Of a DNA stretch of 64,000 nt, positions 9,894-17,856 are shown one piece after another. The position numbers and the translations under genes were made by a program. The notes under the pieces were generated by a model. The model searched no databases. It had not been told where the DNA came from and saw only the letters and a list, made by a program, of their open reading frames with translations. Position 1 is the first letter of the stretch. Each line of letters begins with the position of its first letter. Origin of the DNA: Bacteroidota bacterium (lineage in GTDB: Bacteria > Bacteroidota > Ignavibacteria > UBA10030 > SZUA-254); assembly GCA_020056225.1 (NCBI GenBank), contig JAGVIE010000044.1:1-64000 (forward strand), in the 5' to 3' direction.

Positions 9894-10832
9894 ATGAATT
9901 CATCGCTAATAAAATCATTCCATCTCGCAATCGCTTGGAATTGGGAATTCGATTCGGATTTCATCAGCGGCATCGAGCATGAATGTGCCATTCAAGGTAT
10001 TTCCACTTATCGCATCGATACCGATCATCTGCCCTACATGCTCAGCGAACTCAATCAGAACAAGGTCGCGTTTCAGGCATTCTTCGACCGCGCTTCGGAT
10101 GCCGACCCTACGTTCCTACCGCTCGTCAAATGGATGGAGGAACATGCAACGTGCCTTATCAATCCATACCACAGAGTATCTCATGCAATCGACAAAGCAA
10201 CGATGCATTTGGAATTTATCACGAACGGAATTTACGTTCCATCAACCATCATCTTGTCGCCATACAACGAACAGCGATGCATTACTATTCAAGAGGAAGA
10301 ACTGAAACAGTTCGGAAAATCGTTCGTCATCAAACCGGCAAATACGACAGGAGGCGGAACCGGTGTGATTATGAATGCTACGAGTTTAAAACAAATAATC
10401 GCGGCACGACAGGAACACAAGAACGATAAATATCTTATTCAGGAAACTATTACGCCGAAAGTACTCGATGGAAAGCGCGCATGGTTTCGTGTTTATTTTG
10501 CCTTCGGTGAGATAATCCCATGCTGGTGGGATGACAAGACTCACCGATATACCGAATTGACACCGGATGAAGAAATTAAGTATAATTTGAGCGGACTTAA
10601 AAATACTATGACCGTAATACAGAATATCTGCGGTTTGGATTTCTTCTCTTCCGAAATCGCTCTGACGGAGAAGGGAACATTCGTGGTCGTAGATTATGTC
10701 AACGAGGTTTGCGATATGCGATTCCAATCTAAATATGATGATGGCGCTCCCGATGCAATCGTCCATAAAATCGAACGACTCATTGCCGAACACGTGAAGA
10801 CCCGGATTAACTGTAAGAATGGTGAAAAATGA
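9894..10832 (+). CDS. ATP-grasp domain protein in the glycogen operon
   Basis: A 312-residue protein whose central and C-terminal parts have the ATP-grasp pattern: FVIKPANTTGGGTGV (about 143-157, Lys and Gly-rich loop), YLIQETITPKVLDGKRAWFRVYF, and the metal-binding end FVVVDYVNEVCDMRF with the Asp/Asn pair. These enzymes join a carboxylate to an amine or thiol through an acyl phosphate. The substrate is not evident. Its stop overlaps the start of the GH13 gene by 4 bp, so the two are translationally coupled, which ties it to alpha-glucan metabolism in a way I cannot explain from known pathways. RimK/glutathione-synthetase-like and D-Ala-ligase-like alternatives cannot be separated by eye. 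Confidence 0.75.
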   Translation: MNSSLIKSFHLAIAWNWEFDSDFISGIEHECAIQGISTYRIDTDHLPYMLSELNQNKVAFQAFFDRASDADPTFLPLVKWMEEHATCLINPYHRVSHAIDKATMHLEFITNGIYVPSTIILSPYNEQRCITIQEEELKQFGKSFVIKPANTTGGGTGVIMNATSLKQIIAARQEHKNDKYLIQETITPKVLDGKRAWFRVYFAFGEIIPCWWDDKTHRYTELTPDEEIKYNLSGLKNTMTVIQNICGLDFFSSEIALTEKGTFVVVDYVNEVCDMRFQSKYDDGAPDAIVHKIERLIAEHVKTRINCKNGEK

Positions 10833-13800
10833 ACTGCCGCCCGCTGTATATCGTTCTTTTAAAATTTCCATCCCCTGTTGTGCCCATCCTAAACCGGCAG
10901 ATGAACGAATTCCATATCCTGTCATCTGTCCGCACGAAGTACGAGATTGATGACTCTCTCTTCACTACAACCGGCAATGTCATCTTCCCGAACTATCACG
11001 CTGTCCGCCTCCTTGCAGGCAAGATGAATGCCCGCCGCGACTTGCACAATCACCCTGAGCAAGCAGTACACGCCGGACAGCTTAACGCCATGGGACTTAT
11101 CGATGAAATTTACCATTACGTTCTACGGCTTTACGAAGAAACAACAAACCCTGAAGTATTTGCACGCGCATTGAAAAGAATAAGTCAGACTGCGGGATCG
11201 AAAAAAGCTTACGACACTTTACATCAGTTTGGAGTACTTTTTCCGCCTATCGAAGTATACATAGGCAAAAATACGCTCGACAAGTATCTGAAATCCGGCA
11301 CAGACGATAAACCGCACACAGAGGTTACACTCGAAGAAATGATTCTCCTTTACTTTGCCAACTTCAATCCTGCGAATACGGTCTTCAAAGAATTATTCGA
11401 TGATAAAGATTTAAAAGAGCGAACGTTTTATCTTCAATCGATAGTTGAACTCGAAAAATTTTTCCAGAATGAAAAACGGTTCGGTCCGCAGAACCAGCTT
11501 ATATTCGATCTACTCCGCGCTCCGATACTTGCAAGTCCGAACAGCTTGACGGGACAGCTCGACTACATCAAGAAAAATTGGGGATTGATACTCTCCGATA
11601 AATTTCTCAAAAAAATATTAGGCGCCGGTGATTTAATAAAGGAAGACGCGAAACTTATCTTCCACGGTGAACCAGCGACCCCGCCCGTACCTACTTACAG
11701 CATCGAAAATATAAAGGGAGTAGGATTACTCGATTATGAGCGATTCACATCCGACTTAGATTGGATGCCGAACGTTGTACTTCTGGCAAAGAACACTTAT
11801 GTGTGGCTCGATCAGCTCTCAAAAAAATATCGAAGGTCGATCACCAAGCTGAATGAAATCCCTGATGAAGAACTGGATCAGATAGCGCGATGGAATATTA
11901 CCGCACTATGGTTGATTGGAATATGGGAACGAAGTCCGGCTTCACAGAAAATAAAACAATGGACCGGAAACCCTGAAGCGGTTTCATCCGCTTATTCACT
12001 TTACGATTACACTATTGCTGACGATCTTGGCGGCGAGGAGGCTTTCCAGAATCTCCGCTATCGCGCATGGCAGCGCGGCATCAGACTTGCGGGTGATATG
12101 GTACCGAATCATATGGGAATTTATTCAAAGTGGGTTGCCGAGCACCCCGATTATTTTATTCAATCTAACTATCCGCCATATCCGAATTATAAATTCTCCG
12201 GCGGTAATCTTGCCGATCATAATGATATCGAGATTCGAATTGAAGACGGATACTGGAGCCGGAGCGATGCGTCTGTTGTCTTCCAGCGGGTTGATAAACG
12301 AAACGGAAACATCCGCTACATTTATCACGGCAACGACGGCACACATATGCCATGGAACGACACGGCACAATTGGATTTTCTGAAAGCGGAAGTCCGTGAG
12401 GCAGTTGTTCAAACTATTTTCCATGTCGCCAGAAAGTTTTCCATCATTCGCTTCGATGCCGCAATGACTCTCACGAAGCGTCACTTCCAGCGGCTGTGGT
12501 ATCCGCAGCCGGGAAGCGGCGGCGACATTCCCTCCCGCTCCGATTACGAACTCTCGACTGAAGAATTCAACAAACTTTTTCCGAATGAATTCTGGCGAGA
12601 AGTTGTCGACCGGATCAATCAGGAAATGCCTAACACACTTTTACTTGCAGAAGCGTTCTGGCTGCTTGAAGGATATTTCGTGCGCACACTCGGTATGCAC
12701 CGCGTTTATAACAGCGCATTCATGCACATGCTGATGAAAGAAGAAAACTCGAAATACCGCGAGCTTATTCGCAACACGATGCATTATAATCCTGAAATCC
12801 TCAAGCGGTACGTGAATTTCATGAGCAATCCGGACGAGCAGACTGCAATTGCACAGTTCGGGAAAGATGATAAATATTTCGGCGCCGCGCTGATGATGGT
12901 AACCTTACCGGGGCTTCCGATGTTCGCTCACGGTCAGGCGGAAGGATACACTGAAAAATACGGAATGGAATATAAGCGGGCATATTACGACGAGGAACCC
13001 GACCTTCACCTGATCAGGCGTCATGAGCAGGAAATATTTCCGTTGCTTGGTAAACGACATCTTTTCAGTCAGGTGACAAGTTTTGAACTCTTCGATTTTA
13101 TCGATGACAACGGCAATCTAAATGAAAACGTATTCGCATACTCGAACAAAATCGGCAACGAGCGTGCGCTTATTTTTTACCACAATAAATTTGAAGAGAC
13201 TTCCGGCAGGATTAATACCACTGTCGGCAGAAACATAGGAACCACAGATAATCCCAATATTGTCTATAAGAATTTAGGACAGGCGCTCGAATTATCGAAC
13301 GCAGAAAATGTTTTCTATATTTATAAAGATTATAAAACGAATCTTGAATACATCCGCTCCGCTAAAGATATGCACGAACACGGGTTACATATCGAATTAA
13401 AAGCGTTTCAGTACCGCATCTTTCTCGATTTCAAAGAAGTGCACGATTCTAACGGTGAATACGCGCGCCTCGCTTCACATCTGCATCGCGAAGGAGTCGG
13501 CGATATATTCAAGGAATTACTGCTTGTCAGGGCATTTCCTGTACATCTCAAGTTGTTCGACCTAATCAACGACTCGACCATAGAGCTACTTCTGAAGCAA
13601 TGCACAAACGCAGCCACTCAAACACCCTCAACAAAAGCTGAAGTAACTCCCATCGTCACCAAGTATCAATCTTTTGTTCACTTACTGAATTCTATTTATC
13701 CATCCGGCGTTGAACCAAACATATGTTCTGAAGTACTCGACGACAGAATACAAACAATTGTCAGTTTGTCAGCCGAGATAAAACATGCCGGAGCAAAGGA

Positions 13801-14323
13801 TAAGTTATGGCTTGAACTTACTGAACGGCGCAATTGCATTATTCTCTACAGCTGGGCGATTACCGATAGTTTCGGAATTAAAGATAAGAATGAAATATTT
13901 AATAATTTACGGTTGGATAAAGCTTTCCGGGATATCTTTGAGAGCTTCACAGCGACGAAGGAATCAGTGACTGAGTCGATCTCATTGCTGAAGCTGTTAC
14001 TTGCTGATAATGTATTTTTATTCACTACCCAGAACGAGATAGTAGAATATTTTAATCGTCCCGACGTTAAGGATTTCATTAATATCAACGAACATGATGC
14101 AGTTCTTTATTTCAACAAGGAACGATTCGAAGAACTGATCAGATGGATGCTCATTACCGGAGTGATACATTCGACAATCGCTGGAGAGAAACTATCTTTT
14201 ACAATTAAACGCATGAATTCAACGGTGGGGAATATCATAAAATTAAGCGAGGAGGTTGGCTATCGCTTCGATAAATTGATACCAAAATTATCCATGTTAA
14301 TGTTTAACCGGAAGGAAAAATAA
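10829..14323 (+). CDS. Large GH13 alpha-amylase family enzyme
   Basis: At 1164 residues this is a big glycoside hydrolase with the GH13 barrel in the middle (about 360-760) between extra N- and C-terminal helical regions. Visible motifs: LAGDMVPNHMGI (region I), IIRFDAAMTL with nucleophile Asp543, LLAEAFW with acid/base Glu608, and the transition-state Asp669 in MSNPDEQ, where the usual NHD is NPD. LPGLPMFAHGQAEGY follows, as in glucan-acting members. No signal peptide, so probably cytosolic. It lies between an ATP-grasp gene (4-bp overlap) and glgC (1 bp gap), arguing for a role in storage glucan turnover: branching, debranching or transfer. Which reaction is undetermined; the long flanks are unlike GlgB or GlgX. 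Confidence 0.85.
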   Translation: MNCRPLYIVLLKFPSPVVPILNRQMNEFHILSSVRTKYEIDDSLFTTTGNVIFPNYHAVRLLAGKMNARRDLHNHPEQAVHAGQLNAMGLIDEIYHYVLRLYEETTNPEVFARALKRISQTAGSKKAYDTLHQFGVLFPPIEVYIGKNTLDKYLKSGTDDKPHTEVTLEEMILLYFANFNPANTVFKELFDDKDLKERTFYLQSIVELEKFFQNEKRFGPQNQLIFDLLRAPILASPNSLTGQLDYIKKNWGLILSDKFLKKILGAGDLIKEDAKLIFHGEPATPPVPTYSIENIKGVGLLDYERFTSDLDWMPNVVLLAKNTYVWLDQLSKKYRRSITKLNEIPDEELDQIARWNITALWLIGIWERSPASQKIKQWTGNPEAVSSAYSLYDYTIADDLGGEEAFQNLRYRAWQRGIRLAGDMVPNHMGIYSKWVAEHPDYFIQSNYPPYPNYKFSGGNLADHNDIEIRIEDGYWSRSDASVVFQRVDKRNGNIRYIYHGNDGTHMPWNDTAQLDFLKAEVREAVVQTIFHVARKFSIIRFDAAMTLTKRHFQRLWYPQPGSGGDIPSRSDYELSTEEFNKLFPNEFWREVVDRINQEMPNTLLLAEAFWLLEGYFVRTLGMHRVYNSAFMHMLMKEENSKYRELIRNTMHYNPEILKRYVNFMSNPDEQTAIAQFGKDDKYFGAALMMVTLPGLPMFAHGQAEGYTEKYGMEYKRAYYDEEPDLHLIRRHEQEIFPLLGKRHLFSQVTSFELFDFIDDNGNLNENVFAYSNKIGNERALIFYHNKFEETSGRINTTVGRNIGTTDNPNIVYKNLGQALELSNAENVFYIYKDYKTNLEYIRSAKDMHEHGLHIELKAFQYRIFLDFKEVHDSNGEYARLASHLHREGVGDIFKELLLVRAFPVHLKLFDLINDSTIELLLKQCTNAATQTPSTKAEVTPIVTKYQSFVHLLNSIYPSGVEPNICSEVLDDRIQTIVSLSAEIKHAGAKDKLWLELTERRNCIILYSWAITDSFGIKDKNEIFNNLRLDKAFRDIFESFTATKESVTESISLLKLLLADNVFLFTTQNEIVEYFNRPDVKDFININEHDAVLYFNKERFEELIRWMLITGVIHSTIAGEKLSFTIKRMNSTVGNIIKLSEEVGYRFDKLIPKLSMLMFNRKEK

Positions 14324-14324
14324 A

Positions 14325-15614
14325 ATGCAAGATGTACTGGCAATCATTTTAGGCGGTGGGCGCGGCGAGCGCTTGTATCCGTTAACAAAGCTTCGCGCAA
14401 AACCGGCTCTCCCGCTAGCCGGTAAATACAGGCTCATTGATATACCTGTCAGCAACTGTATAAATTCCGATATCCGGAAAATATTTGTACTTACACAATT
14501 TAATTCCGCTTCACTTAACAGGCATGTTTCTACCACCTATTGTTTTTCTCCGTTCATGAAAGGCTTCGTCGAGATACTCGCCGCCCAGCAGACGACCGTG
14601 AGTCCGGATTGGTTTCAGGGAACGGCTGACGCTGTCAGAAAAATTTTATGGGTGATAGAACCGCAAAATGCGAACGATCTTTTGATCCTTGCCGGTGATC
14701 ATCTATATAAAATGGATTACAGATTATTCATGAAATCCCACCGTGAGACAAACGCCGATGTCAGCATCGCCGTTATTCCTGTAGCAGAGGCACATGCCTC
14801 AAGTTTCGGATTGATGAAGATAGACGGCGACGGCAGGGTTGTAGAATTTAAAGAAAAACCCACTGGTGTCGCGCTGGAGAATATGAAGGTAAACACTACT
14901 TCACTCGGATTCGTCGACGCATCTGCATGGGGCACTTCATATCTTGCTTCTATGGGTATCTATATATTCAGGCGTGAAGTTATCGCGAAACTATTGGAAA
15001 AGTATCCGCAGCACACAGATTTCGGGAAACATCTCATACCCGAAGCGATTAATGATTTTAAAGTTCAGTCATACATCTTTCGCGGATACTGGGAAGATAT
15101 CGGAACAATCGAATCGTTCTATCGTGCGAACCTCGCGCTGGTGAAACAGCCGAATCCGGATTTCAGTTTTTTTGACGAGCAGTTCCCGATTTACACACGC
15201 CCCCGTTTTCTGCCCCCAAGTAAAATTCTGAATAGTAAGATCGAACAATCGATGATTTCAGAAGGATGTATAATACGAAACGCCAAAATAGTAAATTCTA
15301 TTATCGGCATTCGTACACGGATGGAAGAAAATTCACACGCTGAAAACGTATTGATGATGGGTGCAGATTACTACCAGTCCGACTCCGAACGCGCTACCGA
15401 TTTAAATAATGGCATACCTGCTATAGGTATTGGAGAAAATAGCGTTATTCGTAAAGCGATAATCGACAAAAACGCAAGAATAGGGCGCAACGTTAAAATC
15501 ACAAACAGCAAAAACCGACAACAAGCAGATTGTGAAAAAGATGGATATTGCATACGCAACGGCATTATGATCATAATCAAAGGTGCGATCCTCCATGATA
15601 ATACTGTAATATAA
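14325..15614 (+). CDS. glgC: Glucose-1-phosphate adenylyltransferase
   Basis: Makes ADP-glucose from ATP and glucose 1-phosphate, the committed step of bacterial glycogen synthesis. The 429 residues contain the nucleotide-binding GGGRGERLYPLT at about 10-21, KPALPLAGKYRLIDIPVSNC, the WFQGTADAVR loop, GDHLYKMDY with the catalytic Asp, the glucose-phosphate loop around VEFKEKP, and a left-handed beta-helix C-terminal domain with hexapeptide-like IGENSVIRKAIIDKNARIGRNVKI. Length is normal. It starts 1 bp after the GH13 stop and is followed by glgA 18 bp on, so it sits mid-operon. Confidence 0.96.
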   Translation: MQDVLAIILGGGRGERLYPLTKLRAKPALPLAGKYRLIDIPVSNCINSDIRKIFVLTQFNSASLNRHVSTTYCFSPFMKGFVEILAAQQTTVSPDWFQGTADAVRKILWVIEPQNANDLLILAGDHLYKMDYRLFMKSHRETNADVSIAVIPVAEAHASSFGLMKIDGDGRVVEFKEKPTGVALENMKVNTTSLGFVDASAWGTSYLASMGIYIFRREVIAKLLEKYPQHTDFGKHLIPEAINDFKVQSYIFRGYWEDIGTIESFYRANLALVKQPNPDFSFFDEQFPIYTRPRFLPPSKILNSKIEQSMISEGCIIRNAKIVNSIIGIRTRMEENSHAENVLMMGADYYQSDSERATDLNNGIPAIGIGENSVIRKAIIDKNARIGRNVKITNSKNRQQADCEKDGYCIRNGIMIIIKGAILHDNTVI

Positions 15615-15632
15615 ATCTCGGAGTATCAGGAT

Positions 15633-17180
15633 ATGAAACAAATTATTATGATCGCCGCCGAGAATGACTCACTCATTGGCGGGAAGGTCGGCGGACTTGC
15701 CGATGTTATCAGAGATTTGCCGAACGCACTGGCGAAATACGAATTCGAAATCACGGTGATTATACCGGCATACGGTTTTCTTCACAAGGAAAATGCATCA
15801 AAATTTCTTACCGATGTGCACTTCTCATTCGGTGGTAAATCACTTAAAGGAAAAATTTTTGAGGTCGTGCCGAAGTTAACCCATAAAAATGTAACTCATC
15901 TTGTCTTCGAGCATCCTGAAATTCGCGGAAATCCAATTTATAGTCAGGATCCCCCCGGTCAGCCATTTGCACAAGATGCTACGAAGTATGCTCTCTTTTG
16001 TTCGGCTGTCGGGCAGTATTTGAAAGGACTCCCCGCTTCTTCAATTGTTCATCTGCACGACTGGCACATGGGAACTATGTTCTTATTGAGAGAACTTCAC
16101 CCCGGGTTCACCCATTTAAAAAATCTTAAACATGTTTTCACGATTCATAACTTAGGATATCAGGGTAATCGTCCGATAAGCGGTAATCACGCATCGGTTG
16201 AGCAATGGTTTCCCGAATTATTTACCGATACTGCATGGATTGAAAAATGGAAAGATCATCGATATAAAGAGCCACAGTTTACACCGCTTGCTGCAGGAAT
16301 CCGGTACGCAGATAAAGTTAATACGGTTTCGCCAACTTATGCTGAAGAAATCTTAAAGACAAGCGACCACAAGAATGGATTTTACGGCGGCGAAGGACTT
16401 GAACAATACCTCCAGCAGGCAAAAAAGAAAAATCGGCTCTCCGGAATTTTAAACGCAATCGAATATCCGTCTCACCGTGACGTCAACCCAATCCCATTCA
16501 TCGGCTTGTGCGACCTTATTATCGCCGAGATAAACAAAGAAGACCGGAAAAATTCCGGGGAATATTTCGATCTGGTAATTTCACGAATCAAAAAATATCG
16601 AATATCACAGCCAAAAATCCTCCTTACAAGTATTACCAGAGTAACGGAACAAAAGGTTCGTCTTCTTTTTGAAAAAGGATCTGACGGTAAATGCACGATA
16701 GATAAAATTCTGGAAACACTTGACCGTGAAAACGGTTTCTACTTGCTGCTTGGCAACGGCATAAAAGAATTTGAAGAAAAATGCGAGAGCGCATTTAAAC
16801 GACATGAAAGGTTAATATACTTGAAGCTTTATTCAAACCCGGTTGCACAAGCGCTTTATGCGAGCGGTTCAATATTCATGATGCCGAGTTCGTTCGAGCC
16901 GTGCGGTATAAGTCAGATGATTGCAATGCAGAACGGACAACCGTGCATGGTGCACGCTGTTGGGGGATTGAAGGATACAGTAATTGATGGCGTGAATGGA
17001 TTCCAATTTTCAGGTAACAACGTTAAAGAACAAGTCGATAATCTTGTAACGATAACAAATCAAGCAGTGGATATTTGCATTAATGATAAGCCGCGTTGGA
17101 AAAAAATAAAACGCGAGGCATCTTTCGCGCGGTTCGAATGGTCAAAAAGCGCTAAACTATATATCGACCTTTTATACTAA
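15633..17180 (+). CDS. glgA: Glycogen (starch) synthase, GT5
   Basis: Transfers glucose from ADP-glucose to the growing alpha-1,4-glucan. The 515-residue protein has the N-terminal ADP-glucose loop KVGGLADVIRDLP at about 18-30, HLHDWHMG, FTIHNLGYQG, a helix with TRVTEQKVRLLF holding the Arg/Lys pair, and the catalytic Glu in SSFEPCGISQM, followed by GGLKDTVIDGVNGF. A little longer than typical GlgA (about 480), with extra sequence in the linker around residues 280-310. The neighbours glgC and the GH13 gene make the operon function clear. Nothing terminator-like was spotted in the roughly 130 bp before the next gene. Confidence 0.95.
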   Translation: MKQIIMIAAENDSLIGGKVGGLADVIRDLPNALAKYEFEITVIIPAYGFLHKENASKFLTDVHFSFGGKSLKGKIFEVVPKLTHKNVTHLVFEHPEIRGNPIYSQDPPGQPFAQDATKYALFCSAVGQYLKGLPASSIVHLHDWHMGTMFLLRELHPGFTHLKNLKHVFTIHNLGYQGNRPISGNHASVEQWFPELFTDTAWIEKWKDHRYKEPQFTPLAAGIRYADKVNTVSPTYAEEILKTSDHKNGFYGGEGLEQYLQQAKKKNRLSGILNAIEYPSHRDVNPIPFIGLCDLIIAEINKEDRKNSGEYFDLVISRIKKYRISQPKILLTSITRVTEQKVRLLFEKGSDGKCTIDKILETLDRENGFYLLLGNGIKEFEEKCESAFKRHERLIYLKLYSNPVAQALYASGSIFMMPSSFEPCGISQMIAMQNGQPCMVHAVGGLKDTVIDGVNGFQFSGNNVKEQVDNLVTITNQAVDICINDKPRWKKIKREASFARFEWSKSAKLYIDLLY

Positions 17181-17310
17181 TACTCCTCAACATATTCGAT
17201 AAACACCAACTGAGAAATAATCTCATTCATAGTATAAACCCTTCCTCCCTCGCCGGCGTCATCTTAGTAGACAACCTATGTTCATACAGTATCAAATATC
17301 GGAGACAATC

Positions 17311-17856
17311 ATGGAACAGGAGAAGCAACTCCTTACCGACAGCGCAGACCTGATACATCTGGCAAAAACGGGTGATAACGCGGCGTTTCTTCAGCTTTGC
17401 AGGGAGAACTCGGGCAGAGTTTATGCCGTTTGCCTGCGTATGCTTGCTAACACCGAACTCGCCAAGGAATTGACACAAGAAACGATTGTTCGCGCATGGC
17501 AAATGCTTCACAGCTTTCGCGGCGAAAGTCCGTTTGGCGCATGGCTTCACCGTATTGCCGTCAACGCTGTGCTCGATCATATCCGCTCACAGAAAAGACG
17601 CTCGGCACGTATCCAATTCACAGACGACATTGAACGGTTTGAACGCGAAGAGGAACAGATTTCACCCGAAGCATTGATGGATCTCGAATCAGCCGTCGCT
17701 TCTTTACCGCTTCAAGCCAGAACCGTGGTGGTTCTCCACGATATCGAAGGATACTCGCATGACGAAATAGGTACAATGCTCGGAATTGCTTCCGGCACAT
17801 CTAAAGCAACACTACACAGAGCACGTACACTTTTGAAAGCGAGGTTAGGACGATGA
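17311..17856 (+). CDS. ECF-type RNA polymerase sigma factor
   Basis: From ATG 17311 (preceded by CGGAGACAATC, a good ribosome site) it has 181 residues; an in-frame start 33 bp earlier is less likely. Region 2 is seen as FLQLCRENSGRVYAVCLRML, then LAKELTQETIVRAWQML and FGAWLHRIAVNAVLDHIRS; region 4 as LPLQARTVVVLHDIEGYSHDEIGTML with the helix-turn-helix GIASGTSKATLHRART. Its last codon overlaps the next gene, which begins with a zinc-finger anti-sigma domain, so this is a matched sigma/anti-sigma pair. The stimulus is unknown; the partner's exported part suggests an envelope signal. Confidence 0.95.
   Translation: MEQEKQLLTDSADLIHLAKTGDNAAFLQLCRENSGRVYAVCLRMLANTELAKELTQETIVRAWQMLHSFRGESPFGAWLHRIAVNAVLDHIRSQKRRSARIQFTDDIERFEREEEQISPEALMDLESAVASLPLQARTVVVLHDIEGYSHDEIGTMLGIASGTSKATLHRARTLLKARLGR

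Noticed and set aside
9979-10429. Two forward ORFs overlapping the ATP-grasp gene
   Set aside because: They are out-of-frame shadows of a gene with clear ATP-grasp motifs.
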